NCBI GenBank assembly: GCA_013695335.1
Contig: JACDAR010000160.1
Coordinates: 1 to 6,454 of the forward strand
Direction of reading: 5' to 3'
Length of the DNA stretch: 6,454 nucleotides
Source: Rubrobacter sp.
GTDB taxonomy: Bacteria > Actinomycetota > Rubrobacteria > Rubrobacterales > Rubrobacteraceae
The notes under the pieces are model-generated. The model did not search any database and was not told the origin of the DNA. It was given only the letters and a program-made list of their open reading frames with translations. Positions within the stretch are counted from its first letter, which is position 1. Each line of letters opens with the position of its first letter. A program made the translations under genes and the position numbers. Below, piece after piece: positions 1-5,138 of this stretch.

Positions 1-1821
1 TACGCAGACGAGCTCCTCGACTTCTCGAAGATAGAGTGGCCCGAGCGCGTCGAGACGCTCCAGCGAAACTGGATCGGCCGCTCTGAAGGCGCGAACATAG
101 ACTTCGACGTCGAGGGCTACGGCCCGATACAGGTCTTCACCACCCGCCCTGACACCCTCTACGGGGCGACGTTCTTCGTCCTCAGCCCCGAACATCCCGC
201 AGTCGGGGAGATTACGACCCCGGATCAGGCGGATGAGGTACGCGAGTATCGGGAGCGGGCGGAGAGGATGAGCGAGATCGACCGCACCGACGTCACCCGC
301 GAGAAGTCCGGCGTGTTCACCGGTGCTTATGCGATCAACCCTGCAAACGGAGAGAAGATCCCTGTCTACATCGCCGATTACGTGCTCATGGGCTACGGGA
401 CGGGCGCCATTATGGCGGTTCCGGGCCAGGACGAGCGCGACTGGGAGTTCGCGGAGAAGTACGACCTGCCCATCGTCCGCACCGTCCAGCCGCCAGACAA
501 CTTCGAAGGCAAGGCGTACACCGGCGAGGGGGTTGCGATCAACAGCGGCTTCCTCGACGGCTTCGGCGTGGACGACGCGAAGCGGCGCATGATCGAATGG
601 CTCGAAGAGCAAGAATCTGGCAAGGGAACCGTGACGTACCGGCTCCGGGACTGGCTCATCAGCCGCCAGCGGTACTGGGGAACCCCGATCCCCATCATCT
701 ACTGCCCTGAACACGGCTCCGTACCCGTCCCCGAAGATGACCTCCCCGTGCTTCTCCCCGAAGACGCTGAGTTCATGCCGACCGGCGAGTCGCCGCTCAA
801 GCTCGACCCGGATTTCTACAATACGGAGTGCCCGGTATGTGGCGGCCCGGCGACGCGCGAGACGGACACGATGGACACGTTCATGGACTCGTCGTGGTAC
901 TGGTACCGTTACCTCTCGCCGCACTACGAAGACGGGCCGTTCGACCAGGAGCGCGGCGAAGAGTGGCTCCCGGTGGATCTCTACACCGGCGGCATCGAGC
1001 ACGCCATACTCCATTTACTGTACGCGCGCTTCTTCACGAAGGTCATGCGCGACATGGGCCTCGTAGACTTCGGGGAGCCGTTCGAGCAACTCTTCAACCA
1101 GGGCATCATCCTCGGCGAGGACGCCTGGAAGATGAGCAAGAGCCGGGGCAACGTCGTGAACCCGCAGGAGTTCGTCGACCATTACGGCTCCGACACGCTC
1201 CGATGCTTCCTCATGTTCATCGGGCCGTGGGACCAGGGTGGGCCGTGGGACGGCCGCGGCATCGAGGGCGTCTCGCGCTGGCTCCGCCGCGCCGTCACGC
1301 TCGTCTCGGATGGGGATTCATCCGGCGATGGTGATCCTTCCGAGCTTCCGCGCAGGACCAACCGGCTCATCAAGAAGATCACAGGCGACCTCGAAACGTT
1401 CCGATTCAATACATCCATAGCCGCGCTCATGGAACACACCAACTACCTCCAGACGATCCGGGTCAGGGTCGGTGGGGACGAGTGGAAGGAAGCCCTTCGT
1501 GGTTTCGCGCTCGTGCTCGCGCCTTTCGCGCCGCATCACGCCGAGGAGATATGGGCCTCGGTTGGGGAGGAGGGCTCCGTGCACGAGCAGGCGTGGCCCG
1601 GGTGGGACGAGAGCCTCATCATCGCCGAGGAGATCACGCTCATCGTCCAGGTCAATGGCAAGCTCCGCGACCGCATCGAAGCCCCAGCCGACGTCTCGGA
1701 GGACGACGCGAAGGAGCTCGCGCTCGGCAGCGAGAAGGTCAGGCCGCACGTCGAGGGCAAGGAGATTCGTAAAACCATCTACGTTCCAGGGCGTCTCGTG
1801 AACCTGGTAGTGGGAGGATAG
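1..1821 (+). CDS. leuS: Leucyl-tRNA synthetase, C-terminal 606 residues (5' end outside window)
   Basis: Cytoplasmic enzyme that charges tRNA-Leu with leucine using ATP. The reading frame is open from base 1 to the TAG at 1819-1821. Fragment residues 47-52 (TTRPDT) are the threonine-rich part of the CP1 editing domain. MAVPGQDERD ends at Asp147, the conserved aspartate that binds the amino group of misacylated substrate. RDWLISRQRYWG (216 onward) marks the return to the Rossmann catalytic core. Cys235 (in CPEHG) and Cys277/Cys280 (CPVCG) look like a zinc knuckle, followed by the ETDTMDTF/SSWYW signature. KMSKS is at 377-381 (bases 1129-1143). The anticodon-binding helical domain follows, then the VQVNGK motif (549-554) of the C-terminal domain. 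By comparison with LeuRS proteins of about 800 residues, roughly 200 residues including the HIGH motif lie upstream. The protein is of the bacterial type, and no frameshift is seen. Editing and synthesis motifs are present, so the enzyme looks functional. Confidence 0.97.
   Translation, partial: YADELLDFSKIEWPERVETLQRNWIGRSEGANIDFDVEGYGPIQVFTTRPDTLYGATFFVLSPEHPAVGEITTPDQADEVREYRERAERMSEIDRTDVTREKSGVFTGAYAINPANGEKIPVYIADYVLMGYGTGAIMAVPGQDERDWEFAEKYDLPIVRTVQPPDNFEGKAYTGEGVAINSGFLDGFGVDDAKRRMIEWLEEQESGKGTVTYRLRDWLISRQRYWGTPIPIIYCPEHGSVPVPEDDLPVLLPEDAEFMPTGESPLKLDPDFYNTECPVCGGPATRETDTMDTFMDSSWYWYRYLSPHYEDGPFDQERGEEWLPVDLYTGGIEHAILHLLYARFFTKVMRDMGLVDFGEPFEQLFNQGIILGEDAWKMSKSRGNVVNPQEFVDHYGSDTLRCFLMFIGPWDQGGPWDGRGIEGVSRWLRRAVTLVSDGDSSGDGDPSELPRRTNRLIKKITGDLETFRFNTSIAALMEHTNYLQTIRVRVGGDEWKEALRGFALVLAPFAPHHAEEIWASVGEEGSVHEQAWPGWDESLIIAEEITLIVQVNGKLRDRIEAPADVSEDDAKELALGSEKVRPHVEGKEIRKTIYVPGRLVNLVVGG
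1812..1818 (+). promoter_or_regulatory. Ribosome binding site of the esterase gene, inside the end of leuS
   Basis: GGGAGGA lies within the last codons of leuS and ends five bases before the TTG at 1824. It is the only good Shine-Dalgarno near the start of the esterase frame. It therefore supports TTG 1824 over the next in-frame start candidates (TTG 1956 and later ATGs), which have no such sequence. Confidence 0.75.
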
Positions 1822-1823
1822 AC

Positions 1824-2906
1824 TTGCAGCCATCACGGGGCTCGGAGGGACCGAAGAGGAATGCGGAACTGGAGAAAGAGTCGGTAGAGCATCTGACGGA
1901 TGGTCCTGGAGTCTCACACATAGACCCTGAAGATCCGGCGTCGCCGAACTACGAGTTGATCTCACGCCTGCGCACGCCTCTGACGCTGCGCGACATCATG
2001 ATCGAACCCGTCCGTACCGGATACGTCGGCCAGGATCGCCACATAGACCCCAAGCTTCTTCCGCCACCGCCTGCGGAACTCTTCCCTGACGTCTCCGTGG
2101 ACGAGGTCTTCGCACCTTCCCCCGATGGTCCGGTTCGTTGCCAGGTCTACCGTCCGAAGGAAGGCTCGAGTGGCGCTCCGGGGGACTCCACGATCGTGCT
2201 GTACTTCCACGGCGGCGGGTTCATGGTGGGCAGATCCGAGGACACGGAGTTCCTGACGCGCAAAATTTGCGCCCAGAACGGCGTCACCGTGATAAGCATC
2301 AACTACCGTCTCGCCCCGGAGTGGCCCTTCCCGACCGGCCTCGACGATTACGTGGCCGTTTACCGATGGCTGCTGGACGGCGGAAGCAGGTTCGATGTTA
2401 CTGCGGATCGGATCGCCTTCTGCGGCGATTCATCTGGCGCGAACTTCGCAGCCGCGATGCCGCTTCGGGTGCGCGATGCGGGCCTGCCTGTTCCAGGTGC
2501 GGTCGTGGCGCTCGCGCCCCTGTGCGACTTCAACTTCGAGCGCTACGAATCATGGAACCGTCTGGCGCCGAAAGGCATCGTCTACGACGCCGCGTTTGCG
2601 GGTTTCCTGCGCGGCGCGTACGTCCGCTACGAGGACTGGTCCCATCCACACGTCAGCCCCATATACGGGGATCTGCAAGGCTACCCGCCCGCGCTGCTCA
2701 TCGTCGGCACCGAGGATCCCATAGTAGACAGCGTCCACACCTTCGCCGACAAGCTAAAGGAAGCCGGGAGTGAGAAGGTCGAACTCTTCGTACGTGAGGG
2801 CATGCCCCACGGCTTCTACTTCTTCCCTGGACTCTTCAAAGAAGAAGCGGAAGCCTACGCTGCCGTCAGGAAGTTCCTGGAAGAGACCCTGCTGGCCGCG
2901 AGGTAG
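1824..2906 (+). CDS. Alpha/beta-hydrolase, family IV (HSL-like) esterase/lipase
   Basis: A 360-residue serine hydrolase, probably a cytoplasmic carboxylesterase acting on short acyl or aryl esters; the natural substrate cannot be told. The oxyanion-hole motif HGGG is at 129-132. The nucleophile elbow GDSSG is at 201-205, with Ser203 as nucleophile (Ser replaces the usual Ala of GDSAG). Asp298 in GTEDP and His329 in MPHGF complete the triad. YRLAPEWPFP (161-170) is also typical of the family. No signal peptide or membrane segment is visible. The first 40 or so residues are charged and low in complexity, making the region before HGGG longer than is usual in this family. The TTG start is chosen because GGGAGGA precedes it by five bases. 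The gene begins two bases after the leuS stop, so it is probably co-transcribed and translationally coupled. A decarboxylase or amidase role cannot be excluded, but all motifs fit an esterase. Confidence 0.9.
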   Translation: MQPSRGSEGPKRNAELEKESVEHLTDGPGVSHIDPEDPASPNYELISRLRTPLTLRDIMIEPVRTGYVGQDRHIDPKLLPPPPAELFPDVSVDEVFAPSPDGPVRCQVYRPKEGSSGAPGDSTIVLYFHGGGFMVGRSEDTEFLTRKICAQNGVTVISINYRLAPEWPFPTGLDDYVAVYRWLLDGGSRFDVTADRIAFCGDSSGANFAAAMPLRVRDAGLPVPGAVVALAPLCDFNFERYESWNRLAPKGIVYDAAFAGFLRGAYVRYEDWSHPHVSPIYGDLQGYPPALLIVGTEDPIVDSVHTFADKLKEAGSEKVELFVREGMPHGFYFFPGLFKEEAEAYAAVRKFLEETLLAAR

Positions 2907-2993
2907 CCACGGTCAACAGGACTGCATAGAGTAGACGCTTCATCTACCGGAGTGTGGGGACGAAACCGCGTCGCCGCGTACGTATTGCGTGTT
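2907..2993. other. Convergent intergenic gap, no canonical terminator
   Basis: This 87-base gap separates the 3' ends of the esterase (+) and AIM24 (-) genes, where termination of both would be expected. I see only weak hairpins: GTAGA/TCTAC (2931-2935 with 2943-2947, seven-base loop) and GACG/CGTC (2959-2962 with 2969-2972). Neither is followed by a T tract on either strand. Termination may be Rho-dependent or inefficient. No small gene is evident here. Confidence 0.4.
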
Positions 2994-3710
2994 CTAGTCG
3001 TCCCCGAAATCGAAGTCGAATCCACCGCCACCTCCGCTGCTGGAACCGTGGGAGTGTGGCGGCACGGCAGAGCCTTCGGAGGGTTGTATTAGCACCCAGC
3101 CCGGCCCATCGAAGGCTATCTGGAAGGACTCGCCAGAGCCTTTGCCCAGGAAGGTCTTGAATGAGACGTCGCTCTTGACGCTGGTGCGGACGCCGCCGCT
3201 CCAGGCTATGGCTGACTCGGGGTCCGCGAAGGTGGGGGTGCCGGTATCCAGCAGCACGGGTTCGCCGTCCGAGGTGACGGCTACCTTTCCCGAGCCGTTC
3301 AGCACTACGTTGAAGAGGCCGCCAGCGAGCCGTCCCGCGCCCTCGACGCGCCTGATGTCCCAGTCTATGCCTGGCTCGAAGGCGAGGATGCTGTCGCCGT
3401 TGACGGTCATCTGATCGTTGTCTAGGTCCAGGATCATTACCTTGCGCTTGTCGTGCGCCAGGAAAAGTTCGCCGGTTCCCGTGGCAGTCATGAGCTGGAC
3501 GCCCTCACCGGTTACGGCCTTCTTGAAGAAACGCCCGAGCCCACCGCCCTTGTGCTCGAAGCGCACGCCGCCCTGGTAGGCGATCATCGAGCCCAGCTTC
3601 GCCTGGATCTGGTCCCCGTTCAGGCTGACCTTGAGCATGGCCGAGTTCTGCAACGTGAAACGCCCCGCCGGCGTGACCTCCCTGAACTGCTCCAGGTTCG
3701 TCTCGCTCAT
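2994..3710 (-). CDS. AIM24-family (DUF124) protein with Gly-rich acidic tail
   Basis: A 238-residue protein of the AIM24 family, named after a yeast mitochondrial biogenesis factor. The bacterial members form beta-rich folds and have no firmly established biochemical role. Family features visible are the N-terminal strand repeats with GSMIAYQG (40-47), the KKAVTGEGVQLMTATGTGEL region (64-83), and the later GLFNVVLNGSGKVAVTSDGEP segment (starting at 131). GESFQIAFDGPGWVLIQPSE follows near 193-212. The last 28 residues are unlike the folded part: a His/Ser stretch, five glycines, then FDFDFGDD. No signal peptide or transmembrane helix is seen. ATG 3710 has a strong Shine-Dalgarno seven bases upstream. 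It is the third gene of a leftward series, 70 bases after csaA, and may have its own weak promoter in that gap. The family assignment is firm; the function is unknown. Confidence 0.9.
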   Translation of the reverse strand: MSETNLEQFREVTPAGRFTLQNSAMLKVSLNGDQIQAKLGSMIAYQGGVRFEHKGGGLGRFFKKAVTGEGVQLMTATGTGELFLAHDKRKVMILDLDNDQMTVNGDSILAFEPGIDWDIRRVEGAGRLAGGLFNVVLNGSGKVAVTSDGEPVLLDTGTPTFADPESAIAWSGGVRTSVKSDVSFKTFLGKGSGESFQIAFDGPGWVLIQPSEGSAVPPHSHGSSSGGGGGFDFDFGDD

Positions 3711-3717
3711 CGCACTA

Positions 3718-3724
3718 CCTCCCC
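3718..3724 (-). promoter_or_regulatory. Ribosome binding site of the AIM24-family gene
   Basis: On the minus strand GGGGAGG sits seven bases before ATG 3710, confirming that start. Its upstream edge directly touches the hairpin at 3725-3740, so folding there could affect ribosome access. Confidence 0.75.
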
Positions 3725-3740
3725 TTTCCGTTTGCGGAAA
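3725..3740 (-). repeat. Perfect inverted repeat (6-bp stem, 4-base loop) abutting the AIM24 gene RBS
   Basis: TTTCCG (3725-3730) and CGGAAA (3735-3740) are exact complements around the loop TTTG. On the leftward transcript the hairpin ends immediately before the Shine-Dalgarno. It lacks a T tract in that direction, so it does not look like an intrinsic terminator for csaA. It could be a processing or stabilising element, a translation modulator, a protein-binding dyad, or chance. Confidence 0.45.
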
Positions 3741-3743
3741 ACG

Positions 3744-3772
3744 ATGCTACCTGAATACGAAGTTTCGGTCTA
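3744..3772 (-). promoter_or_regulatory. Possible weak promoter for the AIM24-family gene
   Basis: Reading leftwards, TAGACC (3772-3767, four of six matching TTGACA) is followed by exactly 17 bases and TAGCAT (3749-3744, four of six matching TATAAT). Transcription would start near 3737, inside the inverted repeat. Such matches are common by chance, so this is a candidate only; read-through from csaA is an alternative source of transcript. Confidence 0.25.
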
Positions 3773-3780
3773 CGAGTTTC

Positions 3781-4119
3781 CTAGAACATCCTTCCACCGG
3801 TCGGCACCTCTATATCAGGCGAGAGAAGCACTACCTCGCCATCTTCGTCGGGCACGCCGAGGACGAGAACCTCGCTCTTGAAACCCGCGATCCGCTTCGG
3901 CGGGAAGTTCACCACAGCCACTACCTGTTTACCGATCAACGCCTCCGGCCCGTAGCGGGCTGTGAGCTGGGCGCTGGTCAGCCGCGTCCCGATCTCCCCT
4001 CCGAAGTCCACCTTTAGCTTGATGGCGGGTTTCCTTGCTTCGGGGAACGGCTCTGCCTCCATTACTCGCCCGACCCGCACTTCGACTTTCTCGAAGTCTT
4101 CCCAGCTTATCTCGGCCAA
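3781..4119 (-). CDS. csaA: CsaA-like tRNA-binding domain protein
   Basis: A 112-residue single-domain protein with the OB-fold tRNA-binding domain also found in the C-terminus of MetRS and in Arc1p/EMAP-II-type proteins. Length and sequence match Bacillus CsaA (about 110 residues), a dimer described as having chaperone-like, export-related and tRNA-binding activity. Visible features are DFEKVEVRVGRV (8-19), EPFPEARKPAIKLKVDFG (23-40), SAQLTARY (49-56), and the family hallmark NFPPKRIAGFKSEVLVLG (71-88). The protein ends with a DGEVVLLSPD block near 93-102. It starts at TTG, preceded by AAGGAG five bases upstream; no ATG competes nearby. It lies 36 bases after the regulator gene on the same strand and is probably co-transcribed with it. 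It is cytoplasmic by lack of signal or membrane segments. A role in tRNA or protein quality control is known for the family, but no partner can be read from the context. Confidence 0.93.
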   Translation of the reverse strand: MAEISWEDFEKVEVRVGRVMEAEPFPEARKPAIKLKVDFGGEIGTRLTSAQLTARYGPEALIGKQVVAVVNFPPKRIAGFKSEVLVLGVPDEDGEVVLLSPDIEVPTGGRMF

Positions 4120-4124
4120 ACCTT

Positions 4125-4130
4125 CTCCTT
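4125..4130 (-). promoter_or_regulatory. Ribosome binding site of csaA
   Basis: On the minus strand AAGGAG is five bases ahead of the TTG at 4119. It fixes this non-ATG start and gives a protein beginning MAEISWEDFE, in register with known CsaA proteins. Confidence 0.7.
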
Positions 4131-4155
4131 CGTAGTCGTTGGACTCCGGCCGCTC

Positions 4156-5001
4156 TCAATGCCCGCCATCGAGCCCGCGCACCTCGAACAGCTCGCGGAC
4201 GACGCGGAGATCCAGATATTCTGGCAGAAACGCGTCGCGCGACCACTGTACGGGGCGGCCGCTGGTCAGGTGCATGGTCTGGGTGAGGGAGAGCGCGGCC
4301 GTGGGCGACGTCAGGCCGAGCCTGCGTCCGATGGAATCGGCGGGGCCGATCAGGGCCGCCCCGATGGAGAGCTGGCCGAATCCCACGGATACGCCCTCCG
4401 AAACCAGCAAGTCGAGCACCATCGCCTCTGGGCGGAAACGCTCACGCATCTTTTCGACCCCGATGAGGCTTTCCGGCACCACGTCCACCATCCATGCCGC
4501 CCGCCCACCCCCGACGAGCAGCACCCGCGAGACCCGCACGAGCGCGCTTCCTACAGGAAGTTCCAGTGCATTCGCCTCTTCCGCACCCGCCTCGACCGCC
4601 TCGATCCGGAGGTCCTCGCTCCCCAGCTCCAGGCCCAGCCGCTCCGCGTGGACGGTGTATGTCTCCAGGCGCTCCAGTCCGGGCCTGAGCCGGGCCCCTT
4701 CCGGCGGGCGCATCAGGAACGTCCCGCTCCCCTGACGCCGCTCCAGCATCCCGCGCTCCACCAGCCGCGCCAGCCCGGCCCTCACCGTGACCCGCGAAAC
4801 TCCCAGAGATTCCACCAGCTCCGCTTCCGGTGGGATGCGGTCCCCCGCCCGGTAGCGGCCCCGCAGGAGAAGGTCCTCCATGCTCCGCTCCACCTGCAGG
4901 TACAACGGGTCCCGGCCCGTAAGCCCGGAACTCCCCCGTCGGTCTCTGATCTCCAGTTCCTTCCTCTGCGGAATCCTGCCCAGGCAAATATACAGCCTCA
5001 T
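4156..5001 (-). CDS. GntR-family transcriptional regulator, HutC type (wHTH plus UTRA)
   Basis: A DNA-binding repressor or activator of the GntR superfamily. Numbered from ATG 5001 (281 residues), the winged helix-turn-helix spans about 31-96: DPLYLQVE, RAGDRIPPEAEL, then LGVSRVTVRAGLARL with the recognition helix and the wing ERRQGSGTFL. The rest (about 107-270) reads as a UTRA effector-binding domain, including RVSRVLLVGG and the late DAFLPEYLDLRV strand-helix. The effector is unknown. The start is uncertain. TTG 5016 would add five residues but has no Shine-Dalgarno and sits in the operator dyad. ATG 5001 has AGAGG immediately against it, which suits only a leaderless message. CTG 4956 has AGAGG six bases upstream and would give 266 residues, but CTG starts are rare. 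The gene diverges from an ethanolamine permease and heads the csaA-AIM24 series. Control of the permease and of itself is the likely job, by inference. Confidence 0.88.
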   Translation of the reverse strand: MRLYICLGRIPQRKELEIRDRRGSSGLTGRDPLYLQVERSMEDLLLRGRYRAGDRIPPEAELVESLGVSRVTVRAGLARLVERGMLERRQGSGTFLMRPPEGARLRPGLERLETYTVHAERLGLELGSEDLRIEAVEAGAEEANALELPVGSALVRVSRVLLVGGGRAAWMVDVVPESLIGVEKMRERFRPEAMVLDLLVSEGVSVGFGQLSIGAALIGPADSIGRRLGLTSPTAALSLTQTMHLTSGRPVQWSRDAFLPEYLDLRVVRELFEVRGLDGGH

Positions 5002-5005
5002 CCTC

Positions 5006-5016
5006 TTGTATAACAA
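5006..5016. promoter_or_regulatory. Candidate GntR-family operator, perfect dyad TTGTATAACAA
   Basis: The 11-base sequence is a perfect inverted repeat, TTGT-ATA-ACAA, and fits the TNGTNNNACNA pattern reported for GntR-superfamily operators, best known from the FadR branch. HutC-branch sites usually resemble GTNTATANAC, so the fit to this regulator's own branch is imperfect. It lies in the divergent region within a 36-base stretch (5005-5040) that is about 75% A+T, in sharp contrast to the GC-rich surroundings. It overlaps both promoter candidates. Assignment to the adjacent regulator is inference. Confidence 0.6.
5007..5015 (-). promoter_or_regulatory. Candidate extended -10 for the regulator gene
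   Basis: Reading leftwards, TGTTATACA (5015-5007) is an extended -10: a TG, one base, then TATACA, matching TATAAT at four positions. No good -35 is seen about 17 bases upstream. Transcription would begin around 5000-5001, which is the ATG itself, implying a leaderless message of the kind common in actinobacteria. The element lies inside the operator dyad. Confidence 0.35.
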
Positions 5017-5040
5017 ATTCGTATTAATTATGATGCGATT

Positions 5041-5124
5041 GTAGCCAGAGGGCCGGCGCGTTGGGGAAGCCGCCGTTGGTAGTTTGTCCGGGACGGTTGC
5101 TGTGGCAAGCAGAGAAACCTCTAC
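5041..5124 (+). other. Leader of the permease transcript, no recognised riboswitch
   Basis: This is the predicted untranslated region up to the ribosome binding site. I see a five-pair stem, CGGCG (5054-5058) with CGCCG (5071-5075), across a 12-base loop, and a short TGCT/AGCA pairing near 5100. Neither is strong and no T tract follows. I do not recognise a riboswitch, an antiterminator-protein target or a small ORF. Confidence 0.3.
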
Positions 5125-5132
5125 GGAAGGAG
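5125..5132 (+). promoter_or_regulatory. Ribosome binding site of the permease
   Basis: GGAAGGAG ends six bases before GTG 5139. This decides for the GTG over the in-frame ATG at 5202, which lacks a comparable sequence upstream. Confidence 0.8.
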
Positions 5133-5138
5133 TCCGGG

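Larger units (their letters stand above)
5006..5034 (+). promoter_or_regulatory. Promoter candidate for the ethanolamine permease
   Basis: TTGTAT (5006-5011) as -35 and TATGAT (5029-5034) as -10 are separated by exactly 17 bases. The -10 matches the consensus at five of six positions; the -35 matches at the first three. Transcription would start near 5041, giving a leader of about 98 bases before the GTG at 5139. The operator dyad covers the -35, so a bound protein would be placed to block polymerase. Confidence 0.55.

Noticed and set aside
828..1334. 168-codon + frame inside leuS
   Set aside because: It overlaps the KMSKS-bearing leuS frame and translates to an Arg/His-rich low-complexity product.
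1318..1965. 215-codon minus-strand frame across the leuS end and esterase start
   Set aside because: It spans two genes with firm motif support on the other strand, has no family features, and has no operon logic. It is a codon-bias shadow.
4159..5013. Long open frame on the + strand (284 codons) opposite the regulator gene
   Set aside because: It mirrors the regulator almost end to end, and its translation is rich in Pro, Arg, His and Gln with no recognisable domain. It is a typical high-GC antisense shadow of a gene with clear wHTH and UTRA motifs.
5021..5040. Possible second operator, imperfect dyad CGTATTAATTATGATGCG
   Set aside because: Only the outer bases pair and the centre does not. 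The AT-rich promoter makes such partial symmetry likely by chance.
5054..5075. CGGCG/CGCCG stem in the permease leader as a riboswitch or attenuator
   Set aside because: Five pairs across a 12-base loop in GC-rich DNA, without a T tract or a known aptamer pattern, is not enough.
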